The notes: generated by a model not told the origin, from the letters alone. Shown: positions 55,753-64,000, counted from the stretch's first letter. The stretch is 64,000 bases of DNA from Pseudomonas sp. Irchel 3A7 (GCF_900187565.1 NZ_FYED01000002.1:429193-493192), one strand, 5' to 3'. Numbers and translations are program-made.

Positions 55753-56956
55753 CGCCCTGATCATCGACGCGGTACGCACCCCCATCGGCCGCTACGCCGG
55801 AGTGCTTAGTAGTGTGCGCGCCGACGACCTCGGCGCGGTGCCGCTGCGCGAATTGCTGCGCCGCCACCCGAACGTGGACTGGAGCCAGGTCGACGATGTG
55901 ATCTACGGCTGCGCCAACCAGGCCGGTGAAGACAACCGCAACGTCGCGCGCATGTCGGCGCTGCTGGCCGGGTTGCCGGTCAGCGTGCCGGGCACCACCC
56001 TCAATCGCCTGTGCGGTTCCGGGCTGGACGCGGTGGGCACTGCGGCCCGGGCGATTCGCAGTGGCGAGGCCGGGTTGATGCTGGTGGGCGGGGTCGAATC
56101 GATGTCCCGCGCACCGCTGGTGATGGGCAAGGCCGAGCAGGCGTTTTCCCGTCAGGCCGAGATTTTCGACACCACCATCGGCTGGCGCTTCGTCAATCCG
56201 CTGATGAAAAAGGCCTTCGGCATCGACTCCATGCCGGAAACCGCGGAGAACGTCGCCGAACAGTTCAACATCTCCCGGGCTGACCAGGATGCTTTCGCTC
56301 TGCGCAGCCAGCAACGCGCCGCGGCCGCCCAGGCCAACGGACGCCTGGCCAAGGAAATCGTTGCGGTGGAAATCCCCCAGCGCAAAGGCCCGGCCAAAGT
56401 CGTCGAGCACGATGAACACCCGCGTGGCGACACCACCCTGGAGCAGCTGGCCAAACTCGGCACGCCGTTCCGCGAAGGCGGCAGCATCACCGCCGGCAAC
56501 GCTTCGGGCGTCAACGACGGCGCCTGTGCCCTGCTGCTGGCCAGCCCCGAAGCCGCGAAACGTCACGGCCTGACCGCCCGTGGCCGCGTCGTGGCGATGG
56601 CCACTGCCGGTGTCGAGCCGCGCATCATGGGCATCGGCCCGGTGCCGGCGACCCGCAAGGTGCTGGAGCTGGCCAACCTGAGCCTGGCCGACATGGACGT
56701 GATCGAACTCAACGAAGCCTTCGCCGCCCAAGGCCTGGCGGTGTTGCGTGAACTGGGTTTGAGCGACACCGATCCACGGGTCAACCCCAACGGCGGCGCC
56801 ATCGCCCTCGGCCATCCGTTGGGCATGAGCGGCGCGCGACTGGTGACCACCGCCCTGCACGAGCTTGAGGAACGCAATGGCCGCTACGCCCTGTGCACCA
56901 TGTGCATCGGCGTCGGCCAGGGGATCGCGCTGATCATCGAGCGTCTATCCCACTAA
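55745..56956 (+). CDS. paaJ: 3-oxoadipyl-CoA/3-oxo-5,6-dehydrosuberyl-CoA thiolase
   Basis: 403 residues. The acylated Cys is in [20 protein letters not shown], the His in [20 protein letters not shown], and the second Cys in [12 protein letters not shown]. It catalyses both thiolytic steps of the pathway, releasing acetyl-CoA and succinyl-CoA. It closes the tightly coupled paaFGHIJ block; 99 bp separate it from paaK. Confidence 0.95.
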   Translation: MNDALIIDAVRTPIGRYAGVLSSVRADDLGAVPLRELLRRHPNVDWSQVDDVIYGCANQAGEDNRNVARMSALLAGLPVSVPGTTLNRLCGSGLDAVGTAARAIRSGEAGLMLVGGVESMSRAPLVMGKAEQAFSRQAEIFDTTIGWRFVNPLMKKAFGIDSMPETAENVAEQFNISRADQDAFALRSQQRAAAAQANGRLAKEIVAVEIPQRKGPAKVVEHDEHPRGDTTLEQLAKLGTPFREGGSITAGNASGVNDGACALLLASPEAAKRHGLTARGRVVAMATAGVEPRIMGIGPVPATRKVLELANLSLADMDVIELNEAFAAQGLAVLRELGLSDTDPRVNPNGGAIALGHPLGMSGARLVTTALHELEERNGRYALCTMCIGVGQGIALIIERLSH

Positions 56957-57007
56957 AGAACCGCGATTCCCGAGGAGCCGAGAGGTATCCTTGGGTCATG
57001 CACTCAA

Positions 57008-57027
57008 AGCCCTTGTGCAAAAGGGCT
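57008..57027 (+). other. Hairpin in the paaJ-paaK gap
   Basis: AGCCCTT-GTGCAA-AAGGGCT. A perfect 7-bp stem without a following T-run, so it is not a terminator. It may act as a processing or stability element between the two genes. Confidence 0.5.
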
Positions 57028-57034
57028 GGAACAC

Positions 57035-57042
57035 AAAAACAA
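57035..57042 (+). promoter_or_regulatory. Crc/Hfq-type CA motif before paaK
   Basis: AAAAACAA fits AAnAAnAA, 13 bases upstream of the paaK ATG, where Hfq/Crc binding would block initiation. Confidence 0.45.
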
Positions 57043-57055
57043 TTCGAGTGAAGTC

Positions 57056-58381
57056 ATGAACATGCCAATTGCCCAATCCGTGCTTGATCCTGTGCTGGAC
57101 CCGCTGGAAACCGCCAGCGTCGACGAACTCCGTCAGCACCAGCTCGAACGCCTGCGCTGGAGCCTGAACCACGCCTACAACAACGTGCCGCTGTACCGTC
57201 AGCGCTTCGACGCGCTGGGCGTGCACCCGGACGACATCAAGTCCCTCGACGACCTGGCGAAATTCCCGTTCACCACCAAATCCGACCTGCGCGACAACTA
57301 CCCCTATGGCATGTTTGCCGTGCCGATGCACGACATCGTGCGCCTGCATGCCTCCAGCGGCACCACCGGCAAACCGACCGTCGTCGGCTACACCCAGAAC
57401 GACATCGACACCTGGGCCAACGTTGTGGCCCGTTCGATCCGCGCGGCGGGCGGGCGTCGCGGCGACAAAGTGCACATTTCCTATGGCTACGGCCTGTTCA
57501 CCGGCGGCCTCGGCGCGCACTACGGTGCCGAGCGCCTGGGTTGCACGGTGATCCCGATGTCCGGCGGCCAGACCGAAAAACAAGTGCAGTTGATCAAGGA
57601 TTTCCAGCCGGACATCATCATGGTCACGCCGTCCTACATGCTCAACATCGCCGATGAAATCGAGCGCCAGGGCATCGATCCGCACAAACTGGCCCTGCGC
57701 CTGGGCATCTTCGGCGCCGAACCATGGACCGCCGAACTGCGCAGTGCCATCGAGCAACGCCTGGGCATCACCGCCCTGGACATCTACGGTCTCTCGGAAA
57801 TCATGGGCCCGGGCGTCGCCATGGAATGCGCCGAAACCAAGGACGGCCCAACCATCTGGGAAGACCACTTCTACCCGGAAATCATCGACCCGGTCACCGG
57901 TGAAGTGCTGCCGGACGGTCAGATGGGCGAACTGGTGTTCACCTCCCTGAGCAAAGAAGCCCTGCCGATGATCCGCTACCGCACCCGCGACCTGACGCGC
58001 CTGCTGCCGGGCACCGCACGGCCGATGCGCCGCATCGACAAAATCACCGGACGCAGCGACGACATGCTGATCATCCGCGGGGTCAACGTGTTCCCGACGC
58101 AGATCGAGGAGCAGGTGCTGAAAATCAAACAACTTGCCGAGTGCTATGAGATCCATCTGTATCGCAATGGCAACCTGGACAGCGTTGACGTGCACGTCGA
58201 ACTCAAGGCTGAACATCAGCACCTGAGCGACGAACAGCAGAAGGCCGTCTGTGGCGAGTTGAGCAAGCACATCAAGACGTACATCGGCATCAGTTCGCGG
58301 ATCGTCCTGCAGCCTTTCCACTCGATCAAGCGCTCCGAGGGCAAGGCCTGCCACGTGGTGGACAAACGCCCGAAAGCATGA
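57056..58381 (+). CDS. paaK: Phenylacetate-CoA ligase
   Basis: 441 residues. It activates phenylacetate to phenylacetyl-CoA using ATP, the committed first step. The AMP-binding P-loop is LHASSGTTGKPTVVGYT. SYGYGLFTGGLGAHYGAERL, TALDIYGLSEIMGPGVAMEC and the Arg/Asp motif MIRYRTRDLTR are the other ANL-family landmarks. GRSDDMLIIRGVNVFPTQIE starts the mobile C-terminal domain. A strong terminator follows at 58398. Confidence 0.96.
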   Translation: MNMPIAQSVLDPVLDPLETASVDELRQHQLERLRWSLNHAYNNVPLYRQRFDALGVHPDDIKSLDDLAKFPFTTKSDLRDNYPYGMFAVPMHDIVRLHASSGTTGKPTVVGYTQNDIDTWANVVARSIRAAGGRRGDKVHISYGYGLFTGGLGAHYGAERLGCTVIPMSGGQTEKQVQLIKDFQPDIIMVTPSYMLNIADEIERQGIDPHKLALRLGIFGAEPWTAELRSAIEQRLGITALDIYGLSEIMGPGVAMECAETKDGPTIWEDHFYPEIIDPVTGEVLPDGQMGELVFTSLSKEALPMIRYRTRDLTRLLPGTARPMRRIDKITGRSDDMLIIRGVNVFPTQIEEQVLKIKQLAECYEIHLYRNGNLDSVDVHVELKAEHQHLSDEQQKAVCGELSKHIKTYIGISSRIVLQPFHSIKRSEGKACHVVDKRPKA

Positions 58382-58397
58382 CTGCTGCACCCCTTTG

Positions 58398-58424
58398 AGC
58401 CCCGCTGATGCGGGGCTTTTTTTT
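58398..58424 (+). terminator. Rho-independent terminator after paaK
   Basis: AGCCCCG-CTGATG-CGGGGCTTTTTTTT. It closes the paaFGHIJK unit ahead of the separate paaABCDE promoter. Confidence 0.93.
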
Positions 58425-58443
58425 GCCTGCTCACCCCCGTCCC

Positions 58444-58675
58444 TGTGGGAGCTGGCTCGCCAGCGATGGCGGCCTGACATCCGACCTGATTTTCATGGAT
58501 ATACCAAATCCAGTTGTGGGAGCGAGCCTGCTCGCGAAGGGGCCGTACCAGTCGACATGTGTGCTGAATGACACGCCGCTTTCGCGAGCAGGCTCGCTCC
58601 CACAGTGGGTCGCGGTACATCCGAGAAAATCGGGTTGGCTGTGAGGCCGCCATCGCTGGCAAGCCAGCTCCCACA
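58444..58675. repeat. Nested REPIN: one REPIN inside the loop of another
   Basis: The outer element belongs to the GAGCTGGCTNGCCAGCGATG family, with ends at 58444 and 58675. Its inner arms also pair imperfectly (CCGACCTGATTTTCATGGAT with ATCCGAGAAAATCGGGTTGG). The common-family REPIN (GAGCGAGCCTGCTCGCGA arms) occupies 58515-58604, at the centre of the outer hairpin. Confidence 0.9.
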
Positions 58676-58726
58676 AGGGAATGTGCCGAACATCAACAGA
58701 GCCACAAAACGACCACTCCACCCAAA

Positions 58727-58791
58727 GTGATACAAAAACAAATACGACACGTCATTTTATGTTTGATATTAATTTCTGTATCGCTTATAAA
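58727..58791 (+). promoter_or_regulatory. paaABCDE promoter with GTATCAC-type motifs
   Basis: TTGATA (58763-58768), a 17-bp spacer and TATAAA (58786-58791) form a near-consensus sigma-70 promoter 42 bp before paaA. GTATCGC (58778-58784) lies between the two elements, and an inverted GTGATAC (58727-58733) lies upstream of the -35. Confidence 0.65.
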
Positions 58792-58832
58792 GTTCTCCAT
58801 GCCCTCGAACAGATTCACGGCGGGAGACCCCC

Positions 58833-59822
58833 ATGTACGCACAGCTAGTAGAAACAGGCGTAAAACGCATAAAAGACCTGTCGGAGATGTCCGAACAGGA
58901 GCGCGCTTTCCAGGAAAAAATCGATTCAGAAATCAAGATCGAAGCCAAGAACTGGATGCCAGATGCCTACCGGCAAACCCTGATCCGGCAGATTTCCCAG
59001 CACGCTCACTCCGAAATCGTCGGCATGCTGCCCGAAGGCAACTGGGTCACCCGCGCACCATCGCTCAAACGCAAATTGCAGTTGATGGCCAAGATCCAGG
59101 ACGAAGCCGGCCACGGTCTGTACCTGTACAGCGCCATGGAAACCCTGGGTGCCGACCGCGATGCGGAAATCGACAAGCTGCACAGCGGCAAGGCCAAGTA
59201 CTCGAGCATCTTCAATTACCCGACGCTGAACTGGGCCGACATGGGCGCGGTGGGCTGGCTGGTGGACGGTGCGGCGATCGTCAATCAGGTGGTGCTGCAA
59301 CGCACCTCCTACGGCCCGTACTCGCGGGCGATGATCCGCATCTGCAAGGAAGAGAGCTTTCACCAGCGCCAGGGCTACGAAATCCTCCTGACCATGATGC
59401 GCCACGGCACTCAAGCGCAAAAAGACATGGTCCAGGACGCAATCAACCGCCTGTGGTGGCCGTCGCTGATGATGTTCGGTCCGAGTGACGAACACTCGCC
59501 GAACAGCGCCCAGTCCATGGCCTGGAAGATCAAGCGCCAGAGCAACGATGAACTGCGCCAGCGCTTCATCGACCAGACCATCCCGCAGCTGGAGCTGCTG
59601 GGCTGCACCTGCCCCGATCCGGACCTGAAGTGGAACGCCGAACGCGGCCACTACGACTTCGGCGAGATCCAGTGGGACGAATTCTACGAAGTACTAAAAG
59701 GCAATGGCCCGTGCAACCAGGAACGCGTCGCCACCCGCCGCAAGGCGATTGAAGACGGCGCCTGGGTTCGCGAAGCCGCCGTCGCCCACGCCCGCAAAAA
59801 ACAAAACAAGAACGCCGCCTGA
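58833..59822 (+). CDS. paaA: Phenylacetyl-CoA 1,2-epoxidase, catalytic subunit A
   Basis: 329 residues, ferritin-like diiron subunit of the PaaABCE multicomponent epoxidase. Carboxylate/His ligand regions are visible: [55 protein letters not shown]. It inserts one oxygen of O2 into the ring of phenylacetyl-CoA. The start follows GGGAGACCCCC. First gene of the paaABCDE operon with its own promoter. Confidence 0.96.
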   Translation: MYAQLVETGVKRIKDLSEMSEQERAFQEKIDSEIKIEAKNWMPDAYRQTLIRQISQHAHSEIVGMLPEGNWVTRAPSLKRKLQLMAKIQDEAGHGLYLYSAMETLGADRDAEIDKLHSGKAKYSSIFNYPTLNWADMGAVGWLVDGAAIVNQVVLQRTSYGPYSRAMIRICKEESFHQRQGYEILLTMMRHGTQAQKDMVQDAINRLWWPSLMMFGPSDEHSPNSAQSMAWKIKRQSNDELRQRFIDQTIPQLELLGCTCPDPDLKWNAERGHYDFGEIQWDEFYEVLKGNGPCNQERVATRRKAIEDGAWVREAAVAHARKKQNKNAA

Positions 59823-59850
59823 TTCGGCCACCTGATGTGGAGTAACTGAA

Positions 59851-60132
59851 ATGTCCGAGTGGACCCTTTTTGAAGTCTTCGTACGCAGCAAGCACGGCCT
59901 CAACCACAAGCACGTCGGCAGCGTGCACGCCGCCGACACCACCATGGCCATCGAGAACGCGCGCGAGCTGTACACCCGTCGCAGCGAAGGCGTGAGCCTG
60001 TGGGTTGTGCCATCGGCGCTGATCACCGCCTCGTCGCCGGATGAAAAAGACCCGCTGTTCGACCCGTCGGACGACAAGGTTTACCGCCATGCCAGCTTCT
60101 ACGAGCTGCCGGCCGAAGTCGGGCACATGTGA
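59851..60132 (+). CDS. paaB: Epoxidase structural subunit B
   Basis: 93 residues. The conserved PaaB sequence starts with WTLFEVFVRSKHGLNHKHVG and has HAADTTMAIENARELYTRRS. It bridges PaaAC dimers in the complex. It lies 28 bp after paaA and 8 bp before paaC. Confidence 0.95.
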   Translation: MSEWTLFEVFVRSKHGLNHKHVGSVHAADTTMAIENARELYTRRSEGVSLWVVPSALITASSPDEKDPLFDPSDDKVYRHASFYELPAEVGHM

Positions 60133-60140
60133 GGTCGACC

Positions 60141-60902
60141 ATGAATAACAAGACCGATCTGATCGAATACTTGCTGCGCCTGGGCGACAGCGCCCTGATC
60201 CAGGGCCAGCGCCTGTGCCAGTGGTGCGGCAAGGCTCCGGCGCTGGAAGAAGAGCTGGCGCTGATGAACGTCGGCCTCGACCTCGTCGGCCAGGCCCGCA
60301 ACTGGCTGGACTACGCCGCCGAATTGCTGGACGACGGCCGCGACGCCGATGACCTGGCGTTCCGTCGCGACGAACGTGCCTATCGCAACCTGCTGCTGGT
60401 GGAACAACCCAACGGCGACTACGCGGTGACCATCCTCAAGCAGTTCCTCTATGACGCCTGGCACCTGCCGGTCCTCCAGGGCCTGAGTCAGTCCAGCGAT
60501 GAACGCATCGCCGGGATCGCCGCCAAAGCGGTGAAGGAAGTCACCTATCACCTGCGCCGCTCCGGCGAGTGGGTCGAGCGCCTGGGCGATGGCACCGAGG
60601 AAAGCCACAAACGCATGCTCGCGGCGATTCCCGAGGTCTGGCGTTTCACCGTTGAACTGATCGCTGCCGATGACAGCGAACAGCGCCTGTGCGAAGCCCG
60701 CATCACCCCGGACATCGCCAGCGTGGCGGCGCAATGGCAAGCCAAGGTCAACGACATCTTCGCCAGCGCCACCCTGCCCGTGCCGGCTGCGCCCAGCTAT
60801 TTCTACCTGAATGCGCGCAAGGGCCTGCACACCGAACACCTGGGGATTCTGCTGGCCGAAATGCAGTTCCTGCCCCGAGCGTACCCCGATGCAACCTGGT
60901 GA
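60141..60902 (+). CDS. paaC: Epoxidase structural subunit C
   Basis: 253 residues, ferritin-like partner of PaaA without a competent diiron site. Landmarks: LGDSALIQGQRLCQWCGKAP, LMNVGLDLVGQARNWLDYAA, RDERAYRNLLLVEQPNGDYA, KEVTYHLRRSGEWVERLGDG. The start is ATG 60141, and its 3' end overlaps paaD by 14 bp. Confidence 0.95.
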   Translation: MNNKTDLIEYLLRLGDSALIQGQRLCQWCGKAPALEEELALMNVGLDLVGQARNWLDYAAELLDDGRDADDLAFRRDERAYRNLLLVEQPNGDYAVTILKQFLYDAWHLPVLQGLSQSSDERIAGIAAKAVKEVTYHLRRSGEWVERLGDGTEESHKRMLAAIPEVWRFTVELIAADDSEQRLCEARITPDIASVAAQWQAKVNDIFASATLPVPAAPSYFYLNARKGLHTEHLGILLAEMQFLPRAYPDATW

Positions 60903-61422
60903 GCTGATCGCCAGCGACCAGGGCGCCCGGCCGGTACAACCGAGCGACTTGACTGCCGCGTGGGCGATCCTGGCCGAGGTCATGGACCCGGAAGTGCCGG
61001 TGGTCAGCGTGGTGGACCTGGGGATTGTCCGCGATCTGGACTGGCAGGCCGGGCACTTGCACGTGGTGGTCACCCCGACCTACTCCGGCTGCCCCGCCAC
61101 CGAAGTGATCGAGGGCGATATCCGTGAGGCGCTGGAGCAGGCCGGTTTTCGCGCGCCGAATCTGGAGCGCCGCTTGACCCCGGCCTGGACCACCGACTGG
61201 ATCAGCGACAGCGGCCGTGAACGCCTGCGTGCCTATGGCATCGCGCCGCCGGAAGGCAGCACCAGCAAGCGCAGCCTGCTCGGTGAAAGCCCCGTGATCG
61301 TCTGCCCGCAGTGCGGCAGCGCCCACACCGAGGTGCTCAGCGAGTTCGGCTCCACCGCGTGCAAGGCGCTGTACCGCTGCGTCGATTGCCGGGAACCGTT
61401 CGACTATTTCAAGTGCATCTGA
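60889..61422 (+). CDS. paaD: PaaD, Fe-S maturation factor for the epoxidase
   Basis: 177 residues. The N-terminal MIP18/DUF59 domain (AWAILAEVMDPEVPVVSVVD, LGIVRDL, TPTYSGCPATEVIE) is followed by a zinc-ribbon-like tail with two Cys pairs (CPQCGS and CVDC). PaaD is needed for epoxidase function in vivo, likely by building the PaaE Fe-S cluster. ATG 60889 lies within the end of paaC, consistent with coupling. Confidence 0.93.
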   Translation: MQPGELIASDQGARPVQPSDLTAAWAILAEVMDPEVPVVSVVDLGIVRDLDWQAGHLHVVVTPTYSGCPATEVIEGDIREALEQAGFRAPNLERRLTPAWTTDWISDSGRERLRAYGIAPPEGSTSKRSLLGESPVIVCPQCGSAHTEVLSEFGSTACKALYRCVDCREPFDYFKCI

Positions 61423-61453
61423 GCGGCGTCGGCCGTCCAGCTGGAGAACAACA

Positions 61454-62530
61454 ATGAGCAAATTTCACAGCCTGACCATCAAGGACGTGCGCGCCGAGAC
61501 CCGTGACGCGGTGTCCATCGCCTTCGAAATTCCGCAGGACCTGCAAGACAGTTTCCACTTCACCCAGGGTCAGCACCTGGTGATGCGCACCCAGCTGGAC
61601 GGCGAAGAAGTGCGCCGCTCGTACTCGATCTGCACCGGCGTCAATGACGGCGAACTGCGGGTCGCGGTCAAGCGCGTGGCCGGCGGGCGTTTTTCCGCGT
61701 TTGCCAATGAACAACTGAAGGCCGGGCACAGCCTGGAAGTCATGCCGCCCGCCGGGCATTTCAGCGTCGAACTGGACCCGGCTCGCCATGGCCAATACCT
61801 GGCCGTCGCGGCGGGTAGCGGCATCACGCCGATCCTGTCGATCATCAAGACCACCCTGGAAACCGAGCCCCACAGCCGCGTCACCCTGCTGTACGGCAAC
61901 CGTTCCAGCTCCGGCGCGTTGTTTCGCGAGCAGCTGGAAGACCTGAAAAACCGCTACCTGCAACGCCTGAACCTGATTTTCGTGTTCAGCCGCGAGCAGC
62001 AGGATGTGGACCTGTACAACGGCCGGATCAACGCCGAGAAATGCGAGCAATTGTTCAGCCGCTGGCTCGATGTGAAAGCCCTCGACGCCGCCTTCATCTG
62101 CGGGCCGCAGGAAATGACCGAAACCGTGCGCGACAGCCTCAAGGCCAAGGGCATGGCACCGGAACGCATCCATTTCGAACTGTTCGCCGCCGTCGGCAGC
62201 CAGCAAAAACGCGAAGCCCGCGAGGCCGCCCGGCAGGTGGATTCGGCGGTCAGCCAGATCACCGTCATCAGCGACGGCCGCGCCCTGGCCTTCGACCTGC
62301 CGCGCAACAGCCAGAGCATCCTCGACGCGGGCAATGCCCAGGGCGCCGAACTGCCCTACTCGTGCAAGGCCGGCGTGTGCTCGACCTGCAAATGCAAGGT
62401 CATCGAAGGCGAAGTGGAAATGGACAGCAACCACGCCCTGGAAGACTACGAAGTCGCCGCCGGTTACGTGCTGTCGTGCCAGGCCTTCCCGATCAGCGAC
62501 AAGGTAGTGCTGGATTTCGATCAGCTCTGA
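61454..62530 (+). CDS. paaE: Epoxidase reductase subunit E
   Basis: 358 residues. FAD-binding domain with RRSYSICTGVNDGELRVAVK, NAD(P)-binding domain with AVAAGSGITPILSIIKTTLE, and a C-terminal plant-type 2Fe-2S ferredoxin domain with CKAGVCSTCKCKV and a distal Cys (YVLSCQAFP). It passes electrons from NADPH to the PaaA diiron centre. GGAGAAC lies before the ATG. Confidence 0.96.
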   Translation: MSKFHSLTIKDVRAETRDAVSIAFEIPQDLQDSFHFTQGQHLVMRTQLDGEEVRRSYSICTGVNDGELRVAVKRVAGGRFSAFANEQLKAGHSLEVMPPAGHFSVELDPARHGQYLAVAAGSGITPILSIIKTTLETEPHSRVTLLYGNRSSSGALFREQLEDLKNRYLQRLNLIFVFSREQQDVDLYNGRINAEKCEQLFSRWLDVKALDAAFICGPQEMTETVRDSLKAKGMAPERIHFELFAAVGSQQKREAREAARQVDSAVSQITVISDGRALAFDLPRNSQSILDAGNAQGAELPYSCKAGVCSTCKCKVIEGEVEMDSNHALEDYEVAAGYVLSCQAFPISDKVVLDFDQL

Positions 62531-62551
62531 ACCCCACAGAGCCAAATCCTG

Positions 62552-62638
62552 TGGGAGCGAGCCTGCTCGCGAAGACTGAGCATCAAGCAACATCAATGTT
62601 GAATTTGATGGCCTCTTCGCGAGCAGGCTCGCTCCCAC
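62552..62638. repeat. REPIN
   Basis: Canonical arms (last bases CCCACGG instead of CCCACAG). The loop AAGCAACATCAATGTTGAAT has a central CAACAT/ATGTTG palindrome. It separates paaE from the transport genes. Confidence 0.9.
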
Positions 62639-62678
62639 GGTTAACCGATAACTGCCACCAACTCACTGTTCATCCCAC

Positions 62679-62689
62679 AACAAAAACAA
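62679..62689 (+). promoter_or_regulatory. Crc/Hfq-type CA motif before the DUF485-permease pair
   Basis: AACAAAAACAA contains two overlapping AAnAAnAA matches, 12 bases before the ATG. It fits translational repression of uptake under good carbon supply. Confidence 0.5.
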
Positions 62690-62701
62690 GAGAACACCAC
62701 C

Positions 62702-63010
62702 ATGAGCCCCCAAGACATAGAACTCATCCGCCAGCACCCCGACTTCATCCAGCTGGTACGCCGCAAGCAGGCGCTGTACTGGTCGCTGTCGCTGATCATG
62801 CTGTTGATCTATTTCGGCTTTGTCCTGCTGGTGGCGTTCTCCCCCTCCACCCTCGGCCAGTCCCTGAGCGGCGGCGTGACCACCGTGGGCATGCTGGTGG
62901 GCGTGGTGATCGTGGTGCTGGCGTTCGCGCTGACCGGTTTCTATGTCTATCGCGCCAACAACGTGATCGACCCGCTGAATGAAAAACTCAAGCAGGAGTG
63001 TGCCCGATGA
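62702..63010 (+). CDS. DUF485 membrane protein, permease partner
   Basis: 102 residues with two membrane helices ([40 protein letters not shown]). DUF485 genes (YjcH type) regularly precede SSS-family acetate/monocarboxylate permeases, and here the stop overlaps the permease start (ATGA). The role is probably permease assembly or regulation. Confidence 0.92.
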   Translation: MSPQDIELIRQHPDFIQLVRRKQALYWSLSLIMLLIYFGFVLLVAFSPSTLGQSLSGGVTTVGMLVGVVIVVLAFALTGFYVYRANNVIDPLNEKLKQECAR

Positions 63011-64000
63011 GCCGTCTTCTCGCGTTGTGCCTGCTGCCACTGGCGGCTGTCGCTGATATCGCTGTGGCAGCCGAGGGGGCCACCCGCCCGCTGAACTGGA
63101 ACGCCATCGGCATGTTCCTGGTGTTCGTGCTGTTCACTCTTGGTGTGACGCGCTGGGCGGCATTGCGTACCCGCTCGGCCAGCGATTTCTACACCGCTGG
63201 CGGCGGCATGACGGGCTTCCAGAACGGCTTGGCGATTGCCGGCGACATGATCTCGGCCGCGTCCTTCCTGGGCATCTCGGCGATGATGTTCCTCAATGGC
63301 TACGACGGTCTGCTCTACGCCTTGGGCGTATTGGCCGGCTGGCCGATCATCCTGTTCCTGATCGCCGAACGCCTGCGCAATCTGGGCAAATACACCTTTG
63401 CCGACGTGGTCTCTTATCGCCTGGAGCAGACGCCGGTGCGCCTGACCTCGGCCTTCGGCACCCTGACGGTGGCGTTGATGTACCTGGTGGCGCAGATGGT
63501 CGGCGCCGGCAAACTGATCGAGTTACTGTTCGGCATCGACTACCTCTACGCCGTGATGCTGGTCGGCGTATTGATGGTGTTCTACGTGACCTTCGGCGGC
63601 ATGCTCGCCACCACCTGGGTGCAGATCATCAAGGCGGTGATGCTGCTGTTCGGCACCAGCTTCATGGCGTTCATGGTGCTCAAGCATTTCGGGTTCAGCA
63701 CCGAAGCGATGTTCGCCGGCGCCACTGCCGTGCACGCCAAGGGCAGCGCGATCATGGCCCCGGGTGGCCTGTTGTCCAACCCGATCGACGCGATTTCCCT
63801 GGGGCTGGGCATGATGTTCGGCACCGCCGGCCTGCCGCATATCCTGATGCGTTTTTTCACCGTCAGCGATGCCAAGGAAGCGCGTAAAAGCGTGTTCTAC
63901 GCCACCGGCTTCATCGGCTACTTCTACCTGTTGCTGATCATCGTCGGCTTCGGCGCGATCGTCATGGTCGGCACCGATCCGTCGTACCGCGACGCCACTG
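63007..64000 (+). CDS. SSS-family sodium:solute symporter (ActP-like, likely phenylacetate permease), 3'-truncated
   Basis: 331 codons, open to the window edge. The N-terminus is a signal-like helix ([20 protein letters not shown]) as in ActP. It is followed by the SSS segments [40 protein letters not shown] and [20 protein letters not shown]. Members of this family import acetate or other monocarboxylates with Na+ in the inner membrane. Position right after paaABCDE suggests it is the phenylacetate permease (paaL/phaJ equivalent), but acetate specificity cannot be excluded. Confidence 0.88.
   Translation, partial: MSRLLALCLLPLAAVADIAVAAEGATRPLNWNAIGMFLVFVLFTLGVTRWAALRTRSASDFYTAGGGMTGFQNGLAIAGDMISAASFLGISAMMFLNGYDGLLYALGVLAGWPIILFLIAERLRNLGKYTFADVVSYRLEQTPVRLTSAFGTLTVALMYLVAQMVGAGKLIELLFGIDYLYAVMLVGVLMVFYVTFGGMLATTWVQIIKAVMLLFGTSFMAFMVLKHFGFSTEAMFAGATAVHAKGSAIMAPGGLLSNPIDAISLGLGMMFGTAGLPHILMRFFTVSDAKEARKSVFYATGFIGYFYLLLIIVGFGAIVMVGTDPSYRDAT

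Noticed and set aside
9179..62638. Recurrent short peptides such as V-G-A-S-L-L-A-K and S-R-A-G-S-L-P at the ends of many frames
   Set aside because: These are translations of REP arms, not a protein family. The only case where REP sequence truly joins a gene is the AraC C-terminus at 21510.

Overview
The window comes from a fluorescent-group Pseudomonas chromosome. Evidence: GC-rich genes with G/C-ending codons, the Pseudomonas-style paa cluster, polB, selU-selD, a small metallothionein, and dozens of REP sequences built on the core GAGCGAGCCTGCTCGCGA. No rRNA, tRNA, CRISPR array, transposase or prophage gene was found. This is core and shell chromosome peppered with REP/REPIN elements.

Layout. 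1-9.2 kb: the 3' end of ampC, a DUF4174 protein, a VOC protein, a TauE-type permease, a lipoprotein, a 0.7-kb non-coding stretch with a hairpin-rich repeat, an aldo/keto reductase, a DUF1810 protein, DNA polymerase II and a CBS protein. 9.2-16.8 kb: two glutathione transferases, a secreted protein made of seven 13-residue repeats, a DUF1615 lipoprotein, and a TonB-dependent receptor followed by a flavin monooxygenase. 17-25 kb: a histidine phosphatase, selD-selU (tRNA 2-selenouridine synthesis), an AraC regulator with XapX and a quinone reductase, a metallothionein, and a split pair of YdcZ-type permeases opposite a LysR regulator. 25-33 kb: two chemoreceptors (one with a convincing sigma-28 promoter), an NhaC-like antiporter and an MHS-family permease. 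33-36 kb: a PepSY-PepSY-response regulator-sensor kinase operon. 36-42 kb: patatin-like lipase, queD, an Asp-nucleophile alpha/beta hydrolase, cytosine deaminase, a DapF-like protein lacking both catalytic cysteines, and an MFS permease. 42.4-46.5 kb: fecI-fecR-fecA.

46.7-64 kb forms one catabolic region for aromatic amines and phenylacetate. TynA oxidises 2-phenylethylamine to phenylacetaldehyde in the periplasm, under FeaR. PaaK activates phenylacetate to its CoA ester. PaaABC(D)E epoxidises the ring. PaaG isomerises the epoxide to the oxepin. PaaF, PaaH and PaaJ finish beta-oxidation to acetyl-CoA and succinyl-CoA. PaaI and PaaY are thioesterases, and PaaX is the repressor. A DUF485 protein and an SSS-family permease (cut by the window edge) probably bring in the acid. 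The phenylacetaldehyde dehydrogenase (feaB), PaaZ and the PaaM porin are not in the window. A GTATCAC-type motif recurs in the paaY, paaF and paaA promoters and is the best PaaX operator candidate. AAnAAnAA (Crc/Hfq-type) motifs precede paaK, the DUF485-permease pair and the MHS permease.

The most unusual items are: a REPIN inserted exactly in the apex of another REPIN (58444-58675); the repeat protein at 10190-10555; the DapF homologue with Cys-to-Ser at both active-site positions; the multi-hairpin repeat at 4401-4601; and an AraC regulator whose last codons and stop are supplied by a REP.
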